From assembly GCF_001555965.1 (NCBI RefSeq), contig NZ_LSHX01000028.1, positions 1-64,000 of the forward strand: 64,000 bases of DNA, given 5' to 3'. The position numbers were made by a program, and so were the translations under genes. Below are positions 9,306 through 18,361 of the stretch, piece by piece. The stretch comes from Sphingomonas sp. CCH21-G11. GTDB taxonomy: Bacteria; Pseudomonadota; Alphaproteobacteria; Sphingomonadales; Sphingomonadaceae. Below the pieces are notes generated by a model that was not told where the DNA came from, did no database searches, and saw only the letters and a program-made list of their open reading frames with translations. Positions within the stretch are counted from its first letter, which is position 1. Each line of letters begins with the position of its first letter.

Positions 9306-11506
9306 TCGCTTTCGCTCAACAGGGGAAGGCGGCGGATCCGGGTGCCGGTCGCCGCGACCAGCGCGTTGGCGATGGCGGGGGCGACCGGCGGCACCGCCAG
9401 CGTGCTGACCCCGCCGGGATCCGCATTGCTCTCGATCAGTTCGATCGACAGTTCGGGCATATCGGCCAGCGTCGGCAGCCGCATTTGGGCAAAGCCGCGC
9501 ACATCGGCGAGATTCTCGGTAAATCCGGTCGCGCCGCCAATCGCGGCGGCCATGCCGAAGATCAACCCGCCCTCGATCTGCTGGCGGACCAGGTCCGGAT
9601 TGATCATCCGCCCGCAATCGACCGCGGCGATCAGCCGGTCGACCTTGATCCCGCCGCCGGTGGGCCGCGCTTCGGCCAGCACCGCGATGTAGGATCCGTG
9701 CGCGGCATGGGTGGCGACGCCCTGGCCGCTGCCCGGAATCCCGCCCTGCCACGCGCCCAGGCTGGCGACGACCGACATGCAACGCACCATCCGCGCCTCG
9801 GCCGCCAGCATCGTCGTGCGAAAGCTGATCGCCTCGACATTGGCGACATGCGCGAGTTCATCGACGAAGCATTCGTTGAAGAAGCAGGTATAGGCGTGCG
9901 CGCCTGACCGCCATTCGCCGACCGGCACGCCGATATCGGCCGGATGGTGGTCGATCGCCAGATTGGGGATGGCGTAAAGCGGCCGCGCGCCCGCCACCGC
10001 CGCCGCATCGCCGCTGCGCCCCAGGCTGCCGCGCCAGCCCGCTTCCCCGCCGTTGAGCCGCGCCTCGAGCTCGCGGCCGATCGAAGGTGCGGCGATCTTG
10101 GCAAGCCAGCCGGTGACGCTGCCGCCGGGCTGGACGCGCGCGCTCAGGCGGGCGAGCGCGGGCGGGCGATAGCGATCGTGCAGGCAGTCCTCGCTGCGCG
10201 ACCAGGTCAGCTGGACCGGCTTGTCGACCGCGCGCGCGATCAGCGCGGCCTGGACACCCACGTCGGGCTCCAGCTTGGCGCCGAACGATCCGCCCGCCAT
10301 GGTGACGTGCAGCGTCACCGTGTCGGCATCGACGGCACAAGCGCGCGCGATCGCCGCGCGGGCGAGCGCGGGTGCCTGGCTCGGCATCCACACCGTCGGC
10401 CGTCCGTCGCGCCAGACCGCGGTCGCGCTCATCGGCTCGATCGCGGCGTGCAGTCCCGGTGCGGCCAGATATTCGGCGCTGACGATCGATGCCCCGCGAA
10501 AGGTGGCGGCAAGGTCGCCCATGGACGCCATGCGCGTGCCCTCACCCGCGATCGCGGTGCGCAGCGCGGCCGCGATGCTGTCCGAATTGACGATGCCGCC
10601 GCGCGTTTCAAAGCGCGGGGCGAGCGTGTCGAGCGCGCGATTGGCCGCCCACCAGCTTTCCGCCACCGCCGCGACCCAGCCGGGCTGTTCGACGATGCCG
10701 ACCACCCCGCGCAGCCGCTCGGCCGCCGCGCGGTTGATCCGCACCAGCCGCGTGTCGCCGATCGGCCCCTGGCGGATCGCGGCGAACACCATGCCGGGCA
10801 GGCGGATGTCGGCAGCGAAATTGGCGGCGCCGTCGACCTTTGCCGGGGTGTCGAGCCGGGGCAGCGACTGGCCGGTCAGCCGTGGGCCCTCGCTGCGCAG
10901 GGGCAGTGCCTCGGGCACGCGGTGCTCTGCCGCTTCGGCAGCCAGTTCGGCGAAGCGCAGCCGTTGCCCGTCGCGCATGACGAACCCGTCGGCGGTGGCG
11001 CAGGATTCCCAGTCGCCGCCCCAGCGCGCCGCCGCCGCCTTGCACAGCATGACGCGCGCGGCCGCGCCCGCCTCGCGCAGCGGCGCTTCGAACGCGCGCA
11101 CCGATGTCGATCCCGCGGTCAGCATGAGCGCCACATCGGCGTGCCGCGCGGGTTTGGTGCCGAACAGGGCCTGCGCACCGTCGGGATTGGCATAAAGGGG
11201 GTGCAGCGGTGCCGGCTCGACACCGACGGTGCGCCAGTCGGCGCCGAGTTCGTCGGCCAGGATCTGGGGCAGCGCGGTATAGACCCCCTGCCCCAGCTCG
11301 GCCTGGGGCACGGCGACGGTCACCTGCCCGGTTTCCGCGATCTTCAGCCACGCACTGAACAGCGTCTCGTCCTCCCCCACCGGCAGGTTGGGGAGGTAGC
11401 GGCGCGGCCACAGCCACCACGCGACCACCAGCCCGACGCCCGCGCCGCCGCCGATCATCAGGCGCCGCCGGCTGATCCGGGGCGATTTGGCCATTTGGTC
11501 CGCCAT
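9302..11506 (-). CDS. Tat-exported molybdopterin-binding hydroxylase subunit (xanthine dehydrogenase family, IorB-like)
   Basis: A 734-residue large subunit of the isoquinoline 1-oxidoreductase/aldehyde oxidase class of molybdenum hydroxylases. The N-terminus carries a twin-arginine signal (SRRRLMIGGG followed by a hydrophobic stretch), so it is probably exported and anchored. The Ald_Xan_dh_C fold is seen from LPRLDTPAKVDGAANFAADIRLPGMVFAAI, then GGSFGAKLEPD and the C-terminal VPPVAPAIANAL that carries the cofactor region. Normally it pairs with a small 2Fe-2S subunit; none is encoded next to it here. Substrate unknown. It is followed by hemH through an ATGA overlap and is divergent from an AraC-family regulator. 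Confidence 0.88.
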   Translation of the reverse strand: MADQMAKSPRISRRRLMIGGGAGVGLVVAWWLWPRRYLPNLPVGEDETLFSAWLKIAETGQVTVAVPQAELGQGVYTALPQILADELGADWRTVGVEPAPLHPLYANPDGAQALFGTKPARHADVALMLTAGSTSVRAFEAPLREAGAAARVMLCKAAAARWGGDWESCATADGFVMRDGQRLRFAELAAEAAEHRVPEALPLRSEGPRLTGQSLPRLDTPAKVDGAANFAADIRLPGMVFAAIRQGPIGDTRLVRINRAAAERLRGVVGIVEQPGWVAAVAESWWAANRALDTLAPRFETRGGIVNSDSIAAALRTAIAGEGTRMASMGDLAATFRGASIVSAEYLAAPGLHAAIEPMSATAVWRDGRPTVWMPSQAPALARAAIARACAVDADTVTLHVTMAGGSFGAKLEPDVGVQAALIARAVDKPVQLTWSRSEDCLHDRYRPPALARLSARVQPGGSVTGWLAKIAAPSIGRELEARLNGGEAGWRGSLGRSGDAAAVAGARPLYAIPNLAIDHHPADIGVPVGEWRSGAHAYTCFFNECFVDELAHVANVEAISFRTTMLAAEARMVRCMSVVASLGAWQGGIPGSGQGVATHAAHGSYIAVLAEARPTGGGIKVDRLIAAVDCGRMINPDLVRQQIEGGLIFGMAAAIGGATGFTENLADVRGFAQMRLPTLADMPELSIELIESNADPGGVSTLAVPPVAPAIANALVAATGTRIRRLPLLSESE

Positions 11507-11633
11507 CGCACCCGGCCTTAGTGCGCTTGCCCGCAATTGGAAACATGACCTGACGTCCCGCAAACGCGGCATCGACCGGGTCGATGCGCAAAGTCGATTG
11601 CGATCCGCGCGCAAGCGACGCACAATCGCGGCG

Positions 11634-12641
11634 ATGCATCCGCACGCAACGCGCCCGCCGCTGCCTGCCGACCGCGCCGTCCGCGCGGCACCCGCCATAT
11701 CGGCGGCCGTGCCCGCCGACGCCGAGCCGGTGATCGCGCGGCATTTCCGGATGCTCCTCCAGCTGTCGATCGAGACCGAGGACGAGACGTGCCAGCTGTC
11801 GCGCCGGCCGCTGGCGCGCGGCACGACCGATTTCGTCAGCGAGACGCTGGCCGGTGCCCGCGACCTCGAGGAGGTGATGCGGCGGATCGCGCGCGCCTAT
11901 AACCTCCTCCACGGCGGCAGCTTCAACCGGGTCGAGCGTCAGGCGGACCGGCTGGTCTATCGTATCGACGATGCCGGCTTTCCCTTTGCGTTCGATGCCG
12001 ATCCGGACGCGGCAACCACCGTGATGGAAGGGGTGCTGATCTTTGTGCACAGCATGTTGTCGATGGTGGTGTCCAGCCCGCTCGATCCGTGGCTCCGCAT
12101 GGTCGCGACGCGTCGGCCGGGCACCGGCGCGGCGGACGGGCTGCTCGGTTACTGGCACGTGCCGGTCCGCCGCCACGCCAACGCCTATCTGCTCGAATAT
12201 GCGCCCGGCGCCGCGGCGCTCGGCATCCCGCCCGATCTCGGCACCTTCACCAGCCAGGACGTCTATGCGCGCATCCTCGCCACAATCGACGCGCGCCAGG
12301 CGGATGCCGCGCACGGGGATCCGGTCGCCCAGGTCCGCAGCCTGCTGGGCGGCGGCATCACCGACCAGGCGGCGATCGCCCGTCGGCTTGGCCTGAGCGT
12401 CGCGACGCTGCGCCGCCGGCTTGCCGCGCAGGGTGCCGATTTCCGGACGCTGCGCGCGGAGGCGCTGGCGCGGCGTGCGACGGTGCTGCTCGCCAACGGC
12501 CGCGCGGTCCCCGACATCGCCGACACGCTCGGCTTTTGCGACGCGCGCAGCTTTTCGCGCGCGTTCAAGGCCTGGCACGCGGTCACCCCCGCGCAATATC
12601 GCGGCCGGATGCGCGGCGAACCACAGAACAACGAAGCCTGA
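11634..12641 (+). CDS. AraC-family transcriptional regulator
   Basis: A 335-residue regulator. The N-terminal 230 residues resemble the arabinose-binding-like effector domain (PF12625 type). The C-terminus has the two-helix-turn-helix AraC DNA-binding domain (AIARRLGLSVATLRRRL; IADTLGFCDARSFSRAFKAWHAVTPAQYR). It lies between the divergent molybdenum hydroxylase and the downstream TonB receptor, so either may be its target. The start at 11634 places the protein right after the divergent promoter region; a longer frame (from 11487) would overlap the neighbouring start. Confidence 0.87.
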   Translation: MHPHATRPPLPADRAVRAAPAISAAVPADAEPVIARHFRMLLQLSIETEDETCQLSRRPLARGTTDFVSETLAGARDLEEVMRRIARAYNLLHGGSFNRVERQADRLVYRIDDAGFPFAFDADPDAATTVMEGVLIFVHSMLSMVVSSPLDPWLRMVATRRPGTGAADGLLGYWHVPVRRHANAYLLEYAPGAAALGIPPDLGTFTSQDVYARILATIDARQADAAHGDPVAQVRSLLGGGITDQAAIARRLGLSVATLRRRLAAQGADFRTLRAEALARRATVLLANGRAVPDIADTLGFCDARSFSRAFKAWHAVTPAQYRGRMRGEPQNNEA

Positions 12642-12771
12642 TCGCGCATTGCGCGGCGTGAGCGAATTTGTCCTGTCAACTTGACCGCGCTTGTCCTCGA
12701 CCCTCGCACCCCTTCCCGCCTAGCCTGATCCTCGCGAGCAAGCCGACCAATGATCGGCGGGGAGGATAGAC

Positions 12772-15060
12772 ATGAAGGTTTCAAGCGGGATCGGGCGCAT
12801 CCGCGCCGCTGTTCTGGCGTCGGCGATCGGCCTGATGGGCGCGCCCGTCGGCGCGATGGCCCAGGATGCCGGTCCCCCGGCCGACACCGAGGCGCAAGCC
12901 GACGATCCGCTGCCCGGCGACATCGTCGTCACCGCGCGCCGCCGCGCGGAATCGCTACAGGACGTGCCGATCTCGATCTCCGCATTCGGCGAGGATGCGC
13001 TGAGCAACCTCCAGGCCGACACGCTGTCGGGCATCCAATATGCCACCCCCAACCTCTATCTCGACCAAGGCGATGCCGGGAACGCGGTCATCTATATCCG
13101 CGGCGTCGGCCAGAATGACTCGCTCGCCTTTGCCGACCCCGGCGTCGGTGTTTATGTGGACGACGTCTTCATCTCGCGCTCACAGGCCGCGTTCCTGGAG
13201 GTGTTCGATGTCGAGCGGATCGAGGTGCTGCGCGGGCCGCAGGGCACGCTCTATGGCCGCAACACGATCGGCGGCGCGATCAAGTTCGTGTCGACCCGCC
13301 CGACCCGCGACGTCACGGCTTATGGCGAAGTCGGCTACGGCAATTTCGACAGCCTGATCCTGAAGGGGCGGCTGAGCGGACCGATCGCCGGCGACACGCT
13401 GAGCGCCAAGGTCGCCTTCGCCTATTCGAAGCGCGACGGCTATAACCAGAACAGCTTCACCGGCCAGGACGACGGCGATGTCGACACGCTGTCGGGCCGC
13501 GTCTCGCTGTTGTTCGAGCCGTCGAGCGACGTCGAGTTCCTGCTGAGCGCCGATGGCCGCGTCGACCGCCCCGACACGTCGCGCAGCCCGGTGCGCGAAA
13601 CGCCGATCACCGGCGCGATCCCCGGCGGGCTCGTTACCTTCCCCGCCAGCCCCGGCGACTATCAGGTCGATACCAACGCCAACGGCCTGTCCGACCAGAC
13701 CGGCTGGGGCGTGGCGCTCACCTCGCGCTGGTTCGTCAATGACAAGGTGACGGTGGAATCGATCACCTCCTATCGCGAGTTCCGGTTCGACCTGAACCTC
13801 GACACCGACGGCTCGCGGCTGCCGATCCTCGACATCCTGCTCAACCAGGACCAGCGCCAGTTCAGCCAGGAATTGCGCCTGACCTATGAGGACCCCGACA
13901 ACCTGACCTTCACCGGCGGCCTCTATTATTTCTATGACGACGACACGACCTTTTCAGGCGTCGACAACGGCGCGGCGACGATCTTCGGCTTTCCGGTCAC
14001 GCTGTTCGGCTTCGCCTCGTCGAGCCTGGCCGAAACGCGGCAGGAAACCAACAGCTATGCGATCTTCGGCGACGCCACCTATCAGCTGACCGACCGGCTG
14101 AGCATTTCCGCGGGCCTGCGCTACACGACCGAGGATCGCAGCTCGGGGCGGCTGTTCGAGAATTTCTTCAACCCCGCCATCTCGACGATCCGCAACACAC
14201 CACCGTTTCTTGCCGGGGTGGGTGTCGCCGGGCGACCGATCAACGGCGAGGCGAGCTTCGACGCGTTCACGCCGCGCGGTTCGATCTCCTATCAGGCGAG
14301 CGACGACGTGCTGCTCTATGCATCGGCCTCGCGCGGCTTCAAGAGCGGCGGGTTCGACGGCCGTGCCTCCACCGACTTCGCGTTCCAGCCGTTCCGCCCT
14401 GAATTCGTCTGGAGCTATGAGGGCGGCGCGAAGACGAGCTGGCTCGACGGGCGGCTGACGCTCAACGGCTCGGTCTTCTACAATGACTATACCGATGTTC
14501 AGGTGACGTCGTTCGGCTCCGATCCCGTCACCGGCGTGTTCGTCAGCCTGTTCACCAACGCCGCGTCGGCGAGCGCGTGGGGTGCCGAGCTGGAACTGCT
14601 CGCCCAGCCCACCGACGGCCTGGCGATCACCGGCTCGCTCGGCCTCCTCGATGCCAATTACGACCGCTTCGACATCCTGGTCGGCGGGGTGGTCACCGAC
14701 GTCAGCGACCGCCGCGTGGTCAACGCGCCCGATTTCAACGCCAGCCTTGGCGCGACCTATACCGCACCGCTCAGCAGCTACCTGTCCGCGACCTTCCATG
14801 TCGACGGGTCCTATCGTTCGACCGTGGCGACCGAGATCACCGATTCGCCGCTGCTGCGGCAGGAGGGCTATGAGAGGATCAACGCCTTTGTTGCGCTGAA
14901 CGGCCCGCAGGACCGCTGGCAGCTGCGCGCCGGGGTGGAAAATCTGACCGACCGCAATGTGCGGGTGCAGGGGTTCAACCTCCAGGAATTCCCCGGCGTC
15001 CAGGTCGGCTTCTTCAGCGCCCCGCGCACCTATGACCTGCGCCTGATCGTCCGGTATTGA
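12772..15060 (+). CDS. TonB-dependent outer-membrane receptor
   Basis: A 762-residue outer-membrane transporter. The signal peptide ends near residue 30 (GAMAQD). A TonB-box-like/plug start, DIVVTARRRAESLQDVPISI, follows. The plug domain runs to about residue 170 (VYVDDVFISRSQAAFLEVFDVERIEVLRGPQG, LYGRNTIGGAI), and a 22-strand barrel fills the rest, ending in RLIVRY with the terminal aromatic residue. Sphingomonad receptors of this kind import varied organic substrates, not only siderophores. The AraC regulator is upstream and an HSL-type hydrolase overlaps the stop, suggesting an ester-like substrate. GGGGAGG sits upstream of the ATG. Confidence 0.95.
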   Translation: MKVSSGIGRIRAAVLASAIGLMGAPVGAMAQDAGPPADTEAQADDPLPGDIVVTARRRAESLQDVPISISAFGEDALSNLQADTLSGIQYATPNLYLDQGDAGNAVIYIRGVGQNDSLAFADPGVGVYVDDVFISRSQAAFLEVFDVERIEVLRGPQGTLYGRNTIGGAIKFVSTRPTRDVTAYGEVGYGNFDSLILKGRLSGPIAGDTLSAKVAFAYSKRDGYNQNSFTGQDDGDVDTLSGRVSLLFEPSSDVEFLLSADGRVDRPDTSRSPVRETPITGAIPGGLVTFPASPGDYQVDTNANGLSDQTGWGVALTSRWFVNDKVTVESITSYREFRFDLNLDTDGSRLPILDILLNQDQRQFSQELRLTYEDPDNLTFTGGLYYFYDDDTTFSGVDNGAATIFGFPVTLFGFASSSLAETRQETNSYAIFGDATYQLTDRLSISAGLRYTTEDRSSGRLFENFFNPAISTIRNTPPFLAGVGVAGRPINGEASFDAFTPRGSISYQASDDVLLYASASRGFKSGGFDGRASTDFAFQPFRPEFVWSYEGGAKTSWLDGRLTLNGSVFYNDYTDVQVTSFGSDPVTGVFVSLFTNAASASAWGAELELLAQPTDGLAITGSLGLLDANYDRFDILVGGVVTDVSDRRVVNAPDFNASLGATYTAPLSSYLSATFHVDGSYRSTVATEITDSPLLRQEGYERINAFVALNGPQDRWQLRAGVENLTDRNVRVQGFNLQEFPGVQVGFFSAPRTYDLRLIVRY

Positions 15061-16064
15061 GCGTGCGACGCGAGGCGGTGGCGGCCGACATGGACACGCT
15101 CGACCCGCAGAGCCGGGCGCTGCTGCGCGCTTATGACGCCATGAAGCAGGAATGGCTGCCGCGCGTGGTTGAACAGGGCATGGCCGGATCGCGCGCTTTT
15201 GCCGACGCGGTGTTCGCGGCCTTTCGCGGTGCCGATCGCGATCTGCGCCCCGAACGGGTCGTCGACCTGACCGTGCCCGGCGGGGCCGGCGACCGCCCCG
15301 CGCGACTCTATCGCCCCGCCGCGCCGGACGGGGCCGACCCCGGCGTGGTGCTGTTCCTGCATGGCGGCGGCTGGTCGCTCGGCGGCATCGACGCCTATGA
15401 CGGGCTCACCGCGTCGCTCGCCGCGCTGAGCGGGGTCGCGGTGCTCAGCCTCGACTATCGGCTCGCTCCCGAACATCCCTTTCCCGCCGGGCTGAGCGAT
15501 GCGATGGCCGCGACCGGATTCCTGATGGGATCGGCCGCGACGATCGGCTGCGACCCGGCCCGCGTCGCGGTGATGGGCGACAGCGCGGGCGGCAACCTGG
15601 CCGCCGTGGTCGCCCGCGAAATCGCGCAGGCGGGGGTCGGCGGGCTGCGCGCACAATATCTGGTCTATCCGATGACCGACGTGACCGCCGACCATGCGGA
15701 TTATGCGTCGCGTCGCGATTTCGGCGCGGGCGATTATTTCCTGGCCAATGCCGGGATCGACTTCGCGCGAGACGTCTATCTGACCGGCACGCCCGCCCGC
15801 CCCGACGACCCGCGCGTATCGCCGCTGATCGGCGACATCCCCGCGGACCTCGCCCCGGCGATGATCGTGACCGCCGGACACGACCCGCTGTGCGACGAGG
15901 CCCATGCCTATCATCTGCGGCTGATCGAGGCCGGCATCGCCAGCCGCTACGAATGCGTTGAATCGACCATCCACGCCTTCCTGTCTTTCGGCGTCCTCGA
16001 CTGCGCGCAGGCGATGCGCCGCGAGCTGGCCCAGGCGATGGGACAGGCGATGCGCATCATCTAG
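15057..16064 (+). CDS. alpha/beta hydrolase of the hormone-sensitive lipase (HSL) family
   Basis: A cytoplasmic esterase of up to 335 residues. It has the HSL oxyanion motif HGGGWSLGG, nucleophile GDSAGGN, acid in GHDPLCDEA and histidine in STIHAFLSF. The TTG at 15057 overlaps the receptor stop (TTGA). A GTG at 15063 and the ATG at 15090 are alternatives, and none has a clear Shine-Dalgarno, so translation may depend on coupling to the receptor. Probably cleaves carboxyl esters imported by the receptor (inference from context). Confidence 0.88.
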   Translation: MSVRREAVAADMDTLDPQSRALLRAYDAMKQEWLPRVVEQGMAGSRAFADAVFAAFRGADRDLRPERVVDLTVPGGAGDRPARLYRPAAPDGADPGVVLFLHGGGWSLGGIDAYDGLTASLAALSGVAVLSLDYRLAPEHPFPAGLSDAMAATGFLMGSAATIGCDPARVAVMGDSAGGNLAAVVAREIAQAGVGGLRAQYLVYPMTDVTADHADYASRRDFGAGDYFLANAGIDFARDVYLTGTPARPDDPRVSPLIGDIPADLAPAMIVTAGHDPLCDEAHAYHLRLIEAGIASRYECVESTIHAFLSFGVLDCAQAMRRELAQAMGQAMRII

Positions 16065-16108
16065 CAGAGCCGGGGACACCGGCCAAACCACAACAGGAGT
16101 GAGAGGCC

Positions 16109-17362
16109 ATGACGGGAACCCGGATTGCACGCGGCTGGCGCCGCCTGTGGACGACGATTGCAGTGACGATGTCGATGGCCGGTGCCGCCGCGCCGGCATC
16201 GGCGGGCAGCACCACGCTGGAGGCGACCTATTCGAGCGGCATCGCCAATGGCTGGGTGCGCATCGAGCGATGGCGCGACAACGCCACCGGCTTCACCCAG
16301 GAAGCCTTTCCCACCGACGGGCGCGGTGACCAGAGCGGCCAGCGCGCGACCGCGTTCGGCACGCCGCAGCCGCATTCGTCGAAATTCCTGATGTATTACG
16401 CGCCGGGATGGAACACCGGCACGCGCGCGACCCCGGTGCTGCTGGTCCATGGCGCCAACCAGGACGCCGACCTCGCCTGGGCCGACCCCAATGAAGCCGG
16501 TGGCTATGGCTGCGGCCGGCCGACCTGCCCCTCGACCGGGCTTATGCAGACGCTGTCGGCGGACGGGTACAAGGTGTTCGCGCTCGGCCTGCCGCACAAG
16601 AATGGCGACGGCTATTTCTGGTCGGAACAGATCGCCGATGCGATCGCGATCATCAAATCGCGGACCGGGGCGACATCGGTCGACGTCGTCGCCTGGTCAA
16701 AAGCCGCGTCGAACGCGCGCATGTACATCTCCGGCGTCCGCAAGAGCTGGGGCACCGCCTATCGCGGCGACGTGCGCCGGCTGATCCTGCTGGGCAGCGC
16801 GAACAACGGCATCGACCTGTCGTTCCGCCATGGCTGGACGTTCAGCCTGACCGTCTATCCGGCGTGCGGCGGCGTCATCAACGGGCCGACCCCGCATGAT
16901 TCACTGGTCTGCTATGGCCTGTGGCGCTCGGGCGCGGAATGGACCTATGGCTCGGCCTATTTCCCGGGATCGGCGCAACTGCTCAAATCCTGGGTCGGCC
17001 GGTTCGCGCTGCCGACCTATGAGCAGGACTGGTACACGACCTTTTACGGCGGCACCGGCTTCTACAGCGCCGGGCCGGGCCTCAACGCCTATCTCAGCCG
17101 CTCGCTGGTCGATACCATCCGCTACGCGCCCTCGCCCGCCGGCGTGCGCGTCCACAATGTCTGCGGCAACCAGCCCGATATCGCGCTGCTCCACAATGAA
17201 CATACCGGGCCATCCGACGGCGTCGTGTTCATCGAAAGCTGCCGTGACATCCAGGGGATCACCACCCATGGCGGCAGCGTGACCGTCGCAGTCAATCACC
17301 TGGAACTCGGCTGGGTCAGCACGTCGACCGACTATATCCGGCAATATCTGTCGGCGAGCTGA
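16109..17362 (+). CDS. secreted alpha/beta hydrolase (lipase/polyester depolymerase-like)
   Basis: A 417-residue exported protein. The signal peptide covers about residues 1-32 (cleavage near ASAG). The body is an alpha/beta hydrolase with TPVLLVHGANQ (oxyanion strand), nucleophile elbow VVAWSKAASNARM (Ser in AWSKA rather than the common GxSxG), and a likely catalytic His in VNHLELGW near the C-terminus. Several cysteines (CGRPTC, PACGG, NVCGN, ESC) suggest disulfides outside the cytoplasm. Substrate unknown: lipids or polyesters are plausible. AGGAG is 10-14 bases before the ATG. It is third in the TonB receptor/esterase run. Confidence 0.78.
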   Translation: MTGTRIARGWRRLWTTIAVTMSMAGAAAPASAGSTTLEATYSSGIANGWVRIERWRDNATGFTQEAFPTDGRGDQSGQRATAFGTPQPHSSKFLMYYAPGWNTGTRATPVLLVHGANQDADLAWADPNEAGGYGCGRPTCPSTGLMQTLSADGYKVFALGLPHKNGDGYFWSEQIADAIAIIKSRTGATSVDVVAWSKAASNARMYISGVRKSWGTAYRGDVRRLILLGSANNGIDLSFRHGWTFSLTVYPACGGVINGPTPHDSLVCYGLWRSGAEWTYGSAYFPGSAQLLKSWVGRFALPTYEQDWYTTFYGGTGFYSAGPGLNAYLSRSLVDTIRYAPSPAGVRVHNVCGNQPDIALLHNEHTGPSDGVVFIESCRDIQGITTHGGSVTVAVNHLELGWVSTSTDYIRQYLSAS

Positions 17363-17437
17363 CGCCGCTCCCCGGAACTCCGATCGGGACCGGCCGTTGA
17401 TCAACCATCACGACCACAACCCGAAAGGAGTTCCGCC

Positions 17438-17608
17438 ATGGGCGAGCTGACCGACAAGATCAAAGGCAACGTCAACGAAGCGTTGGGCAAGGCCAAGCAG
17501 CAGTCGAACGATCCCGACACGCGCGCCGAGGGCGCGGCCCAGGAAGGCAAGGGCAAGGCCCAGCAGTTTGCCGGCAAGGTGAAGGGCGCGCTCGGCGACG
17601 ACATCTGA
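17438..17608 (+). CDS. CsbD-family stress protein
   Basis: A 56-residue hydrophilic, helical protein starting MGELTDKIKGNVNEALGKAK with the repeated GKxKQ(Q/F)AGKVKG pattern of the CsbD family, small proteins induced by general stress. AAGGAG lies 7 bases before the ATG. No cysteines and no signal peptide. It stands alone between the hydrolase gene and the cysteine-rich cassette. Confidence 0.92.
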   Translation: MGELTDKIKGNVNEALGKAKQQSNDPDTRAEGAAQEGKGKAQQFAGKVKGALGDDI

Positions 17609-17662
17609 CGAAAAATCCCCCGGCGCGGTAACCCCGGCCCGTTTTGCAGCGAAACCCGCGGC

Positions 17663-18043
17663 ATGATAGGCAGGCACATGCGCCGGGTCGTCCTGATCCT
17701 GATAACGACGCTCCTGCTCGCGCCGACCGGCGCGGCGGGGGCGTCTTTTCATATGGCACCGACGCATATGGGCGTGGTCGCGCCCGCGCCGGTCCGCCCC
17801 GATTGCACCCACCCCTGCTGTCCCGACGAAGACGATGGACCCGGACCATCGGCGGCGTGCGACGTCGCCTGCGCCGGCTGTCATGCCGGCCTCGTCCGCG
17901 CGAACCCGGTCGATCACGCCGCACGCGTCGCGCCCGTATCCTATGCCATCATCCACAGCCGCGACCCGGCACGCTTTCCTGCCAGTCCCGATCCACCCCC
18001 GCCGCGCGGCCAAGCCGCAGCGATCACCCAATCGACCATTTGA
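17663..18043 (+). CDS. cysteine/histidine-rich exported protein of unknown function
   Basis: A 126-residue protein, or 121 if started at the ATG at 17678. Residues 7-26 are a hydrophobic signal-like segment (RRVVLILITTLLLAPTGAAG). The mature part holds six cysteines in two clusters, CTHPCC and CDVACAGCH, with several His and Met residues, and ends in a proline-rich DPPPPRG tail. The pattern suggests periplasmic metal binding (copper-like), and DUF2946-type proteins look similar, but I cannot assign a family. The next gene, also Cys-rich, begins 10 bases after the stop, so the two look like one unit. Confidence 0.6.
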   Translation: MIGRHMRRVVLILITTLLLAPTGAAGASFHMAPTHMGVVAPAPVRPDCTHPCCPDEDDGPGPSAACDVACAGCHAGLVRANPVDHAARVAPVSYAIIHSRDPARFPASPDPPPPRGQAAAITQSTI

Positions 18044-18053
18044 GGAATTTGAC

Positions 18054-18197
18054 ATGCGTTATCTGAAATACGGGGCCATCGGCCTGTTCTTCACCGCCAG
18101 CTCGGCCTATGCGGCCGCGCCCGGCGCCGTCGGCACTGCGGTGCACGCAGCCTGCTGCGCCATCGGCGTGTGCTGCGGCCTGCCGTGCTGCGACTGA
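18054..18197 (+). CDS. exported cysteine-rich micropeptide precursor
   Basis: Encodes 47 residues. Residues 1-20 look like a Sec signal (KYGAIGLFFTASSAYA). The predicted mature peptide of about 27 residues has three vicinal cysteine pairs at 34-35, 40-41 and 45-46 (CCAIGVCCGLPCCD) plus His31. GAGGA precedes the ATG by 6-8 bases. Six cysteines in 27 residues suggest soft-metal binding or a disulfide-knotted peptide. No family recognised. A strong hairpin follows, so it ends the two-gene unit. Confidence 0.65.
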   Translation: MRYLKYGAIGLFFTASSAYAAAPGAVGTAVHAACCAIGVCCGLPCCD

Positions 18198-18246
18198 TCC
18201 TCCAACCGCCCGGCGGGGATGACCGCCTGGCCTGACGACCTGCGAC

Positions 18247-18278
18247 GGGGCGTCGGACGATCCTTCGTCCGGCGCCCC
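18247..18278 (+). terminator. strong hairpin after the Cys-rich cassette
   Basis: A 14-bp stem (GGGGCGTCGGACGA / TCGTCCGGCGCCCC) with one wobble pair and a TCCT loop, 50 bases after the micropeptide stop. No U-tract. Probably terminates the cassette. Confidence 0.6.
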
Positions 18279-18361
18279 GCTGTCGTGGCGGGGGCAAGAT
18301 GTCGATCGAAACCCGCTCCGACAGCGATATCATTCTGTCACCCTGGCCATCGGAGCGCATC

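Noticed and set aside
7551..9692. 713-codon open frame on the plus strand opposite phaB and hemH
   Set aside because: It is antisense to two clearly real enzymes, with Arg/His/Asp-rich composition typical of GC-rich shadow frames and no domain motifs.
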